A stretch of DNA of 45,651 bases from positions 1-45,651 of the forward strand of contig WFWH01000021.1 in assembly GCA_015491245.1 (NCBI GenBank). Reading direction: 5' to 3'. How positions within the stretch are numbered: the stretch's first letter is position 1; every line of letters starts with the position of its first letter. This document shows, piece by piece, positions 25,047-34,550 of this stretch. The DNA is from Patescibacteria group bacterium. GTDB lineage: Bacteria > Patescibacteriota > Minisyncoccia > Phycocordibacterales > UBA12088. The notes under the pieces are model-generated. The model saw nothing but the letters and a program-made list of their open reading frames with translations, was not told the origin of the DNA and made no database searches. The position numbers and the translations under genes are program-made.

Positions 25047-25108
25047 AATTGACCAATACGGCTTCCTCGCGCGTATCTTTGATAATCGGAAAAGGAAAAA
25101 AGCAAAAG

Positions 25109-25138
25109 TCGCCGCTCTTTAAAAGAACGGCGATTTTT
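25109..25138 (+). terminator. Rho-independent-type terminator after rpmA
   Basis: TCGCCG CTCTTTAAAAGAA CGGCGA followed by TTTTT. Confidence 0.75.
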
Positions 25139-25163
25139 GCATTAACACCCTTGCGGTCAGAAA

Positions 25164-25610
25164 CTAGCCCTCCGCCTTCACAAACAGGGTAACCCGCGCC
25201 TGCGCCTCTCCGTGCGCAAGGGGTATCTCGTACTCTCCGGTCTCCTTTATCGGCTCTTGCCTCATGATATGGCGCGCATCCACGGCAACCCCGCATTTCT
25301 CGGAAAGCGCCTTCGCGATGTCCTCAGCTTTTATCCCGCGAAAAAGGTGCCCGCGCTCGTTGGCGGGAGCGGCAAGGTGCACGCTTTGCCCGTGCAGCCG
25401 CGCAAACGCCTTGCGCAGGGCTTCTTCTTGTTCCGCTTGCTTTTTCTGCGCCGCTGCACGCTTTGCTTCCAGGGCGCGCACGCGCGCTTCCGTGGCCATC
25501 TCTGCCAATCCGCGCGGCAAGAGAAAATTGCGCGCGTACCCGTCTGCGATTTCCTTTACCTCGTATTTATGCCCCACTTTCGGCACGTCTTGAAGCAAAA
25601 TTACTTTCAT
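25164..25610 (-). CDS. rplI: 50S ribosomal protein L9
   Basis: [36 protein letters not shown]. Confidence 0.95.
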   Translation of the reverse strand: MKVILLQDVPKVGHKYEVKEIADGYARNFLLPRGLAEMATEARVRALEAKRAAAQKKQAEQEEALRKAFARLHGQSVHLAAPANERGHLFRGIKAEDIAKALSEKCGVAVDARHIMRQEPIKETGEYEIPLAHGEAQARVTLFVKAEG

Positions 25611-25616
25611 GGTGCG

Positions 25617-26846
25617 CTACTGAGTGGTAATGCGGCCATTTAATAGGAATTCCGCCGCTTTTTCAAGTTGCGGGTCCCGTCCCGCTTCTACATCTTCGGG
25701 GGTCACCTCCACCGTGATATCGGGCTCCAAACCGTTTTCGGAAATAGAGCGCCCCTTGGGGGTAAGCCAACGCGCGACCGTCACTTTGAGAAATGTGTCA
25801 GGGGTCACCTCCACAAGCTCCTGCACCGATCCTTTGCCGAAGGTGCGCATACCCACCAGGGTTGCCCGCTGGTGATCCTGGAGCGCCCCCGCCACTATCT
25901 CCGACGCCGAGGCGCTCCCCTCATTTACCAGCACAGCAATGCGCCACCATGGGCGATACACGTTGTAGCCAAGGCTCCGCTGCACCCGCTCTTCCCCATT
26001 GGCCCCGAACTTTTCGATCACCACTGGCTTCCCCATGGGAAGGAACCAACTAGATATCTCTACCGCAGATTCCAAAAATCCTCCCGGATTGCCACGCAGA
26101 TCAATAATCAGCTTTCCCGTTCCCGCGCGTATAAACTCCCGCAGCGCCTTTTTGAATTCTTCCGAGGCAGTTGCGCCAAAGTTGTACAGCGCAATCACGA
26201 ATACGCCATCGTCCCGAAGGTAGTATTTGCTGGTAGGAATACGAATGGTGTCACGGACGATGCGTATCTCCAAAATCTCCTCTGTGCGTTCTCGTGCAAT
26301 ATCCAGCTTGACTTCTGTACCTTTTTCCCCCCGGATGAGCCGCACCGCCTCATCAATACTCATGTCCTTAGTGGGTTTGCCGTCAATGGCGAGAATGCGG
26401 TCGCCTGCAAGAATACCTGCTTTCTCTGCGGGGGAGTCTTTAAGGGGGGTGATAACCGTCAAGATGCGGTCGCGTACTCCCACCTCCATACCCACGCCGC
26501 CAAATTCGCCGCTAATATTCTCCTCAAAAAGGGTTGCTTCCTGTGGAGGGAGAAATACCGTATACGGGTCGCCGTAACTCTTAGCAAGCCCTTCAATGGC
26601 GCCCCACAGGCGGTCTTGGGGAGTAATTTCTTCTGTAGTGGTAGCAGGGATATATTTTTCCTCCAAGAGGCGCCAGGCTTTCCAGAGAGGTGAAAAATCA
26701 ACATTTTCCGGGGGCTGTGCGAGGCTGGCGCGAAAGCCACTCAAAATGCTTGCCTCCAGTTTTCCGTCACCGCGCACATACACACCGGCAAAAAAAGAAA
26801 ACACCACCAGAAGCAGTGCGGCAAGGTAATGGGACGTTCTCAACAT
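25617..26846 (-). CDS. S41 family C-terminal processing peptidase (PDZ)
   Basis: GVGMEVGVRDRILTVITPLKDSPAEKAGILAGDRILAIDG, LRGNPGGFLESAVEISSWF, NEGSASASEIVAGALQDH. Confidence 0.92.
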   Translation of the reverse strand: MLRTSHYLAALLLVVFSFFAGVYVRGDGKLEASILSGFRASLAQPPENVDFSPLWKAWRLLEEKYIPATTTEEITPQDRLWGAIEGLAKSYGDPYTVFLPPQEATLFEENISGEFGGVGMEVGVRDRILTVITPLKDSPAEKAGILAGDRILAIDGKPTKDMSIDEAVRLIRGEKGTEVKLDIARERTEEILEIRIVRDTIRIPTSKYYLRDDGVFVIALYNFGATASEEFKKALREFIRAGTGKLIIDLRGNPGGFLESAVEISSWFLPMGKPVVIEKFGANGEERVQRSLGYNVYRPWWRIAVLVNEGSASASEIVAGALQDHQRATLVGMRTFGKGSVQELVEVTPDTFLKVTVARWLTPKGRSISENGLEPDITVEVTPEDVEAGRDPQLEKAAEFLLNGRITTQ

Positions 26847-27003
26847 GTGCGCAAATAGCAGCCGGGCTTGGATACCCATGCAGCACACTCAAGTATCGCA
26901 AAAAGCGACGCGCGCCGCAAGCGTCACGAGGTGCATTCCTTCTCCACACTCGTACGGCGTTTTGGCCCTATGACCCCGGCAAGACGCGGTATACTAATGC
27001 CGT

Positions 27004-27921
27004 ATGATAGAGCGCTATGAGTATAGCGGCATTACGTGGCTTGACGTACTCAAACCTACTTCGGAAGAGATCCGCTCCCTAATGTACGAATACCAGCTTC
27101 CCCCCACCGTGGCGGAAGAGCTTATGCTCCCCTCCCTGCGCCCGCGCGCCGAATTGCATCCCGAGGGCCTGCTGTACCTGGTACTGCACTTCCCCGCCCT
27201 CAGGCACACCAACAGCCAGTCCCGCAGCCAAGAAGTGGATTTCATATTGACGCGCGACACGCTCATTACCGTCCGCTACGATACGGTGGACGCGCTGCAC
27301 AAGTTTTCCAAGCTGTTTGAGGTGCGCAGCATATTGCTGGACCGCGGCGAGGTGCCGCATGCCGGACACATATTCTTTGCCATGGTGATGAAGCTATACC
27401 GCTCCATCGGGCACGAGCTGGACTACCTGCGCGATAAACTGGAGGATATAGAGAAGCATATTTTTGAGGGGCGCGAGCGCGAAATGGTGGTTGCACTCTC
27501 CCACACCAGCCGCGACCTTCTGCGCATCAAACAAGCCCTGTTCACGCACGAGCCTGTGTTGGAGAGCTTGCGCGAGTCCTTGCTTGCGCTGTTTGGCGCA
27601 GAATTTGAGAACGAGCTGAGCACCATAGAGGGAGAGTTCTACCGCATCTCCTCCCTGCGCACCATGAACGGCGACACGCTGTGGGAATTGCGCAAGACGA
27701 ACGAGGACCTGCTCACCACCAAACAGAACGAGATAATGAAAAAGCTGACCCTCTTGGCGTTTGTCACGCTTCCCCTGAGCGTCATGGCGGGGCTGTTCGG
27801 CATGAACGCCCAGTATATTCCCCTCATCGGAAACCCATTTGACTTTTGGGTCATCGTGCTCCTCATGGTGTCGTCTATGCTGCTCTTGGCTGCGTACTTC
27901 AAGAGAAAAGGGTGGTTTTAG
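27004..27921 (+). CDS. corA: CorA family magnesium/divalent cation transporter
   Basis: C-terminal TM pair with GLFGMN motif. Confidence 0.9.
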   Translation: MIERYEYSGITWLDVLKPTSEEIRSLMYEYQLPPTVAEELMLPSLRPRAELHPEGLLYLVLHFPALRHTNSQSRSQEVDFILTRDTLITVRYDTVDALHKFSKLFEVRSILLDRGEVPHAGHIFFAMVMKLYRSIGHELDYLRDKLEDIEKHIFEGREREMVVALSHTSRDLLRIKQALFTHEPVLESLRESLLALFGAEFENELSTIEGEFYRISSLRTMNGDTLWELRKTNEDLLTTKQNEIMKKLTLLAFVTLPLSVMAGLFGMNAQYIPLIGNPFDFWVIVLLMVSSMLLLAAYFKRKGWF

Positions 27922-27975
27922 TAGCCATGTTTTTTCTCTGGACACACCTGAGTTTTGCCGTAAGATAGGGGTACT

Positions 27976-29448
27976 ATGCAGTTTCCCTTGGGGGGCGGCA
28001 ACACCGCGGCGGACAAGAAGCCGCCGCTTATGCTGCACAACACCCTTACCGGAAAAAAAGAGCCCTTCCACCCCTTAAAACACAACGAGGCGCGCCTTTA
28101 CCACTGCGGTCCCACCGTGTATGACTATGCGCACCTCGGCAATTTGCGCGCGTTTGTGTTTGCCGATATCCTGCGGCGCACCCTTGCGTTTTTCGGGCAT
28201 GAGGTGCGGCAAGTCATCAATATCACCGATATAGGCCACCTCACCTCGGATGCCGACGTAGGCGAGGACAAAATGGCGCTCGCCATTAAGCGCGAGGGAG
28301 AGGAGATGACCCTGGAGGGCCTGCGCCGCATCGCCGACAAATACACACAGGCATTCCTGCACGACCTGGAGCGCCTCAATATCCTCATGCCGCACGCGCT
28401 TCCCCGCGCCTCCGAATACATTCCCGCACAGATCGCCTTGGTGCGTACGCTCGTGGAGAAAGAGTATGCCTACGAAACCTCGGACGGCATCTACTTTGAC
28501 ACCGCGCGCTTTCCCCACTATGGCGCGCTCGGCCATATCGCGCGCGAGGGGCAAAAAGAAGGTGCGCGGGTTGCAGAAAATCCGGAAAAGCGCAATCCGG
28601 AGGATTTTGCCCTGTGGAAGAAAGGAGGTGATTTGGGCTGGGACAGCCCGTGGGGGAAGGGGTTTCCGGGATGGCACACGGAGTGCGTCGCCATGATCCA
28701 CGCGCTTTTGGGAAAAACCATTGACATCCACACGGGCGGCATAGACCACATTCCGGTCCACCACAACAACGAAATTGCGCAGGCAGAGGCGGCAACCGGC
28801 AAGCCCCTCGCGCGCTTTTGGCTGCATGTCGCGTTCCTCACGATTGAGGACACGAAGATCTCCAAGTCTCTGGGCAACACCGTGTACCTCCGCCACGTGG
28901 AGGCGCGCGGCTACCGCGCACTGGACTATCGCTACCTCCTGCTCACCGCGCACTACCGCTCTCCCCTCAACTTCACCTGGCGTGCCCTGGACGCCGCGCA
29001 CACCGCCCTGCGCCGCCTCCAGCAGTACTATTTTTCCGAATTGCGCGGGGCGCCAGAAGGCAATCCCGATCCCCGCTTCCTGCAGGCACTTGCCGCAGCG
29101 CTCGGGGACGACCTCGACACACCGCGCGCCCTCGCGCTCTTGTGGGAGACGGTAAAAGATTCGCGCATGCCGCGCGAGGCAAAGCGCGCCTCGCTGCTGG
29201 CCGCGGACCGCGTACTCGCACTAGGGCTTACCGAGCTAGAAACACAGGTACAGAAGCTCTCTTTTGCCGCTCCCCTCCCCCCCAAAGACCTCCCCGAAGA
29301 GGTCCGCCTTTTGGTGATCGCCCGCGAGGAAATGCGCGAGCAAAAAAATTGGGCGCGCGCGGACGAACTGCGCGAGGAAATCGCACGCAAGGGATTCCGC
29401 GTGGAAGACACCCCCGAAGGGCCGCTGGTATACCCCGAAAAATCCTGA
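27976..29448 (+). CDS. cysS: Cysteine--tRNA ligase
   Basis: YHCGPTVYDYAHLGNLRAFVFADILRR, GWHTECVAM, KISKSLGNTV. Confidence 0.95.
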   Translation: MQFPLGGGNTAADKKPPLMLHNTLTGKKEPFHPLKHNEARLYHCGPTVYDYAHLGNLRAFVFADILRRTLAFFGHEVRQVINITDIGHLTSDADVGEDKMALAIKREGEEMTLEGLRRIADKYTQAFLHDLERLNILMPHALPRASEYIPAQIALVRTLVEKEYAYETSDGIYFDTARFPHYGALGHIAREGQKEGARVAENPEKRNPEDFALWKKGGDLGWDSPWGKGFPGWHTECVAMIHALLGKTIDIHTGGIDHIPVHHNNEIAQAEAATGKPLARFWLHVAFLTIEDTKISKSLGNTVYLRHVEARGYRALDYRYLLLTAHYRSPLNFTWRALDAAHTALRRLQQYYFSELRGAPEGNPDPRFLQALAAALGDDLDTPRALALLWETVKDSRMPREAKRASLLAADRVLALGLTELETQVQKLSFAAPLPPKDLPEEVRLLVIAREEMREQKNWARADELREEIARKGFRVEDTPEGPLVYPEKS

Positions 29449-29545
29449 GGCGGGCTCCGTCGGGCGCGTTGTGCACAGGTAATGCACAGCCCCGGCGCCG
29501 CTCCGCGGGCGCACATTGCCGCGGCGGTGGTATACTAAAATCACC

Positions 29546-30940
29546 ATGGGGAAGCAAGGGGTATCGCTGCGGGTGCCGCCGCAAAATATAGAAGCGGAGC
29601 GTGCGCTCTTGGGCGCCCTCATGCTGAAAAAAGACGCGCTCTTTGACGTGGTGGATCTTATTACGCCTGATGATTTCTATGCGGAAAAGCATCGCACCAT
29701 CTATTCGGCCATACTCTCCCTTTTTTCCAAGAGCGAGCCGGTAGATTTGCTCTCGGTTTCCAGCCGCCTCAAGAGCGAAAAGCTGCTGCAGAGCATCGGC
29801 GGCAGCACGTACCTCACCGAACTGGTCAACACGACTCCTGCCGCAGGCAATGCGCTCCACTACGCCTCTCTGGTGCACAAAACTGCCATCCTGCGGCGCT
29901 TGATTGACGCGGGAGAGTACGTGGCAGAGCTGGGCTATGAAGAAGCCGATGATATTGAAGAGGTGCTGGACCGCGCCGAGAAGAAAATGTTTGAGGTGAC
30001 CGATGCGCCCTCGCTGCACAAGTTCGTCCCGATGAAGAACTTGGTGCTGGACTCTTTTTCCCAGTATGAAGAGCTGAGCAAAACCAAAGGCGCCATTCGC
30101 GGCGTCCCCTCGGGCTTTCCCGCGCTGGACGCCATTCTCTCCGGATTCCAAAAATCCGACCTCATTATCTTGGCAGCGCGCCCCTCCATGGGAAAAACCG
30201 CGTTTGCCCTGGACATTGCGCGGCATACCGCCATCCGCCACAAAACGCCGGTGGGCATTTTCTCGCTGGAGATGAGCGCCCAGCAATTGGTGGACCGCAT
30301 GCTCGCCGCCGAGGCGCGCGTAGACGGCTGGCGCCTGCGCACGGGCGGCAAGCTCACCGACGCGGAGTACGAGTCGCTGCACGCCGCACTGGAGCGCATG
30401 GCAGAAGCGCCCATTTACATAGACGACCAGCCCGCTAACAACATTCTCAACATGCGCTCGGTGGCGCGGCGCCTCAAGCGCGAGCAGGGGTTGGGCCTGC
30501 TCATCGTGGACTACCTCCAGCTCATGGCGCCCACCCGCACGCGCGCTTCCGACTCTATGGTGCAACAGGTAACTGAAATATCGCGCTCACTCAAACAGCT
30601 TGCGCGCGAGCTGGACGTGCCCATCATCGCCCTTTCCCAGCTCTCGCGCGAAGTGGAAAAGCGCGGCGGCCGCCCGCGCCTCTCCGATCTGCGCGACAGC
30701 GGCAGCATAGAGCAGGATGCCGACGTGGTGATGTTCATCCATCGCGAAGATAAGATGCACAAAGAAACGGACCGCCCCAACATTGCGGAAATACTGGTGG
30801 AGAAGCACCGCAACGGGCCCATCGGCAAAATAGAGCTCTACTTTGACGAGAAAAAGGCATCGTACCTCTCCATTGAAAAAGCGGATTTTGGCGCGCTGGA
30901 GGCGATGACCGCCGATGAGGGCGATGACGGTACGTTTTGA
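29546..30940 (+). CDS. dnaB: Replicative DNA helicase
   Basis: PPQNIEAERALLGALM, LAARPSMGKTAFALDIA, IFSLEMSAQQLVDRML, LIVDYLQLM. Confidence 0.95.
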   Translation: MGKQGVSLRVPPQNIEAERALLGALMLKKDALFDVVDLITPDDFYAEKHRTIYSAILSLFSKSEPVDLLSVSSRLKSEKLLQSIGGSTYLTELVNTTPAAGNALHYASLVHKTAILRRLIDAGEYVAELGYEEADDIEEVLDRAEKKMFEVTDAPSLHKFVPMKNLVLDSFSQYEELSKTKGAIRGVPSGFPALDAILSGFQKSDLIILAARPSMGKTAFALDIARHTAIRHKTPVGIFSLEMSAQQLVDRMLAAEARVDGWRLRTGGKLTDAEYESLHAALERMAEAPIYIDDQPANNILNMRSVARRLKREQGLGLLIVDYLQLMAPTRTRASDSMVQQVTEISRSLKQLARELDVPIIALSQLSREVEKRGGRPRLSDLRDSGSIEQDADVVMFIHREDKMHKETDRPNIAEILVEKHRNGPIGKIELYFDEKKASYLSIEKADFGALEAMTADEGDDGTF

Positions 30941-31017
30941 CAATTAAAACCAATTTACGGGGCAACTACTGCAAATCTTCAGGCCATACTAAAGGATTCT
31001 GTTTGCCAGAAAACAAC

Positions 31018-31039
31018 ACCGCCGGCAAATGCCGGCGGT
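31018..31039. terminator. Perfect 10-bp hairpin ACCGCCGGCA aa TGCCGGCGGT
   Basis: Between dnaB (+) and the convergent orphan gene (-). Confidence 0.65.
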
Positions 31040-31062
31040 TGTAGAAATTCTTTCCTACAAAA

Positions 31063-32214
31063 TTAACCCACTAGCCACCTTCTTTTAATGGCCCACGTTT
31101 CTATGTTCTTGTTAAGTTCTTCCAATCCCTTGCTCCTCTCCTCGGCCCCGCTATGAAAACTCTCCGGGAGAGGATACTTTTCGGTAAAGCACCCCCACCA
31201 CAACTCGGACCCGACCCTGTAGCGTTGCGTCCGGACCAGTTCGTACAGCAAGACTCGTCTGTACGCCGGGTCATAGGTGTGTATCTTTTGGATAATCCAA
31301 TAAATTGAGAGCTCGCGAATGTAGTAGCGCTTCGCGCTGACTTCCACTGCGGTTTCCCATGTCCGCACTGGGCGCAGAGCTGCATCCAGTCCCGCAATGG
31401 TGACGGGCCAATTCCGCGTATTGTCACGAGAGGAATCTTCCTCTTCGAGAACCCCGAGTGCGCGCGCGACCATGAAGAGCCACCGATATGCCGACGGCAT
31501 TTGCACTGCGGCGCTGAGGCATGCGAGATGGCAGCACAGCCATCGCATTGCCTCGGGCAGAACGGGCTTCCAGCCGCAAGGTGCCGCCTCCGCGCTCGCC
31601 ATACGGAGCATAACTCGGAACGCAGGCTGCGCGCGCCGAATAACGAAAGAAAAGTCTCCCCGCACCGAGGAAATCATCGCATCGTTGTACCGCAGGACCT
31701 CCTCTAGCGCCCCAACATCCCGCACGTAGGCACTTTGTCCTTCCTTTGGAAAAATCTCTGAAGCTCTCGCCGCAGGCGAGGTAATCCGCAACACTCTCGG
31801 CCAAGGATTTGAATGCAAGACGGGCTCTTCCCCTTTTTTGAGGCGCAGGGCGCCCAGGATAGTTCTGAATACTCCCGAAGAATCCGATGCCACTATCACG
31901 CGGAGAGCATCGGACTCCGTTCCCTGCGGTGGAATTACGTCTATCGTATAATGACCCCAATGACCCGCCCTTGCGGCATATACCGCATCGGCGTAAGAAA
32001 TAGGGTAATTGTCACGGCTCCACACCGCGTCGGTGATAATGTCAGTCGGCGCCCTTCCACGTGGCTCCAGCAGAGGAACTGTGTTGGCCTGCTCCCAAGA
32101 CAATGCGAGCGGGCATTTCAGTTCGTCTGCTCCGGGCACATACCACTGATGGGCGTTGCGCGCAGGAGATGGAAAGATAAGCAACTCGCGGTAACCCTTC
32201 AAGCCATTCTTCAT
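31063..32214 (-). CDS. Orphan hypothetical protein (383 aa)
   Basis: Long ORF with a strong SD (GAGGAGGTGCAAG-ATG) and flanking regulatory-looking DNA; no family recognised. Confidence 0.65.
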   Translation of the reverse strand: MKNGLKGYRELLIFPSPARNAHQWYVPGADELKCPLALSWEQANTVPLLEPRGRAPTDIITDAVWSRDNYPISYADAVYAARAGHWGHYTIDVIPPQGTESDALRVIVASDSSGVFRTILGALRLKKGEEPVLHSNPWPRVLRITSPAARASEIFPKEGQSAYVRDVGALEEVLRYNDAMISSVRGDFSFVIRRAQPAFRVMLRMASAEAAPCGWKPVLPEAMRWLCCHLACLSAAVQMPSAYRWLFMVARALGVLEEEDSSRDNTRNWPVTIAGLDAALRPVRTWETAVEVSAKRYYIRELSIYWIIQKIHTYDPAYRRVLLYELVRTQRYRVGSELWWGCFTEKYPLPESFHSGAEERSKGLEELNKNIETWAIKRRWLVG

Positions 32215-32254
32215 CTTGCACCTCCTCTTCTCTGTCCTGCCGCCAGCATAACAT

Positions 32255-32273
32255 ATTTACTAAGCAAGTAAAT
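32255..32273. promoter_or_regulatory. Operator-like palindrome ATTTACT-N5-AGTAAAT upstream of the orphan gene
   Basis: Perfect 7-bp dyad about 40 bp upstream of the 32214 start codon. Confidence 0.5.
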
Positions 32274-32435
32274 CGCACAGAATGAGGAGGCCACGATTCA
32301 TCGGCTCAAAGGAATAGCTTGCTTCTCCTCCGCGCGCCCACAGCGCACGGCTCTGTGCGCAATGTGCCACAAAAGCGCTGCGGCAACAGGGCACCGCCCC
32401 ATGCACGGCGCGGCATAATTTGCTACGCTTATGCC

Positions 32436-33101
32436 ATGCAAGATTTTGAAGCACTGGAGGAAAAAATGAGGGCACTGCCCGGCGTGGGGCCGCGGCAAGC
32501 GCGCCGCATGGTGTTTTTCCTCTTACGCCAGCGGCGCGAGTGGACGGAAGAGCTCACTACTTTGATACGCGCGCTGCGTACGCGTGTTGCAACCTGCGAG
32601 GATTGCCGGCGCTTTTTCCTCCCAAGCCGAGAGGGAGAGGCGCGCTGCCGTATCTGTGCCGACCCGCACCGCCCCGACCACACGCTCATCATCGTGGAGA
32701 AAGAGGTGGACTTGGAAAACATAGAGCGCAGCGGCGCAGTGGAGGGGAAATACTTTGTGTTGGGTGGCCTTTATGCCCCGCTCGCCAAAGAGCCGGCGCG
32801 GGCGCTGCGCCTTGCCCACCTAGACGCGCTCTTAGCACGGCGCGCGGCGCAACTGAAAGAGGTGATTATCGCGCTTGCCGTCAACCCCGATGGCGAAGAA
32901 ACCCGCCGCTTTCTCGTGGAGCGCCTTGCGCCGCTTGCACAGCGCTACGGCTTTGCGCTCACCGCGCCTGCGCGCGGCCTCTCTACCGGATCCGAATTGG
33001 AGTACGCCGACCCCCAAACACTGCGCAGCGCATTTGCAGGGCGCGGCAGAACGACACCGTTGCCGCGCCGCGCGGAGCACGGCGCGGCGCCCCCCGAATA
33101 A
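32436..33101 (+). CDS. recR: Recombination protein RecR
   Basis: LPGVGPRQARRMVFFLL, CEDCRRF...CRICAD zinc finger, LIIVEKEVDLENIERSGAVEGKYFVLGG (Toprim). Confidence 0.92.
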   Translation: MQDFEALEEKMRALPGVGPRQARRMVFFLLRQRREWTEELTTLIRALRTRVATCEDCRRFFLPSREGEARCRICADPHRPDHTLIIVEKEVDLENIERSGAVEGKYFVLGGLYAPLAKEPARALRLAHLDALLARRAAQLKEVIIALAVNPDGEETRRFLVERLAPLAQRYGFALTAPARGLSTGSELEYADPQTLRSAFAGRGRTTPLPRRAEHGAAPPE

Positions 33102-33199
33102 TTTGGCTCATAAAGGGCGCCGCGCACGCGAGAATGCGTCGTGCGCCGGCACCCCCCGTGCGCGACACTTTGCGCGTTTCCTCCCCCTCTTCCCCGCTA

Positions 33200-34486
33200 T
33201 CACTCCGGCGCCGCCTCAAGGGTGGCGGTAAGCGTCAATTCTTTTCCGTCACGTATTACCGTGAGTGTGATGGTTTGCCCTATTTTTTTAGTGCGTATCA
33301 CGGCGGCGAGGCTTTTTTCCTTCAAGGACACGCCGTCCACTGCGATAATGATGTCCCCTTCCTTTAGGCCCGCTTTGTCCGCAGGGGAACCCGGCAATAT
33401 GGCGATATCCATTGGGGTTTTGCCGCGGGCGATGAGGGCACCGTACTCTACGGGAAGATCCTCTGCTTGGGCAACGCTCTTATTGACCATGGTGTAGCGC
33501 ACCCCCAAGAATGGGTGCTTTATTTCCCCAAACTGCTGCACTGAGGCAACAATATCTTTCACCACATTGGCGGGTATGGCAAAGCCGACGTTTTCCGAAC
33601 CCATGGCGACCGCCACGTTGACCCCGATAACCCTACCTCGAGAATCCAAGAGCGGTCCGCCGGAATTGCCGGGATTAATCGCCGCATCGGTTTGAATGAC
33701 GTCATCCAAGAGCTCCGGCGCGCCACCCAGGCCCCCAGCCACAATGGAGCGCGACAATCCCGACACCACGCCGACAGAAACCGAATTGCGAAATTCCCCC
33801 AACGCATTGCCTATTGCAATCGCCGTTTGCCCCAGCTTCAGCGAATCCGAGTCGCCGAACGAGAGGAAGGGAAACGTGCGCCCCTTCGCATCTTCCACCT
33901 TGAGCACCGCAATATCCAACACGGAGTCTTTCGCGAGGATTTTGACCCCGTACTCTTCCCCGTCCTCGGTGAGGATGGTGAATTTGGCGCCCGGTATATC
34001 CACCACATGGCGATTAGTCACCACCAAGCCGTCGCTGCTCACAAAAAATCCGGAACCCGCGCCCACCTCTTTCTCTTCAGTGCCGTGAGGGCGCCGCCGA
34101 GGAATGCGAAACTTGAACTGGTCGCCAAAGAGCCCGCCAAACGGGTCGTACTCTTCATAAAACTGCTCAAACACCGGCACGTCCTGTGTCACGATTACTG
34201 AAACCACCGCGGGATTGGTGCGGTCTACAATAGAAACGATTTGCTCCTCGGTCGCTCCCAAAAAGCCCGCACCCGCTGCACCTCCCTCTTCTCCTGCCGC
34301 AGGGGCACCGGAAGGAAAGCGCTCATGCACATACTCGGATGCCAGAAAGCGCACCACCTCCCCGCGGTACGCATACAGCGCCGCACCTGCCGCACCCATT
34401 ACCGCCATTACCATTAGAAACGATATGGCGAGCGCACGGAGCAATATTCGCTGCTCCCTTACCTCATGCCTGTGTGGTTCCTCCAT
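33200..34486 (-). CDS. Trypsin-like serine protease with PDZ domain (HtrA/DegP family)
   Basis: GSGFFVSSDGLVVTNRHVV, DSVLDIAVLKVE, INPGNSGGPLLDSRGRVIGVN; C-terminal PDZ. Confidence 0.93.
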   Translation of the reverse strand: MEEPHRHEVREQRILLRALAISFLMVMAVMGAAGAALYAYRGEVVRFLASEYVHERFPSGAPAAGEEGGAAGAGFLGATEEQIVSIVDRTNPAVVSVIVTQDVPVFEQFYEEYDPFGGLFGDQFKFRIPRRRPHGTEEKEVGAGSGFFVSSDGLVVTNRHVVDIPGAKFTILTEDGEEYGVKILAKDSVLDIAVLKVEDAKGRTFPFLSFGDSDSLKLGQTAIAIGNALGEFRNSVSVGVVSGLSRSIVAGGLGGAPELLDDVIQTDAAINPGNSGGPLLDSRGRVIGVNVAVAMGSENVGFAIPANVVKDIVASVQQFGEIKHPFLGVRYTMVNKSVAQAEDLPVEYGALIARGKTPMDIAILPGSPADKAGLKEGDIIIAVDGVSLKEKSLAAVIRTKKIGQTITLTVIRDGKELTLTATLEAAPE

Positions 34487-34550
34487 ACCTCACCTACAAA
34501 AATTTAGAATGAAATCTGGCACGGCGCTCTGCGCCGCCTGCACCAGCATT

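Noticed and set aside
25668-26693. 341-aa + strand ORF
   Set aside because: Antisense to the S41 peptidase.
29228-30565. 445-aa minus-strand ORF
   Set aside because: Antisense to dnaB; no domain features.
31040-31060. GTAGAAATTC resembling the start of the CRISPR repeat handle
   Set aside because: Only about 9 nt matches, no complementary arm in handle geometry; next to an ordinary terminator.
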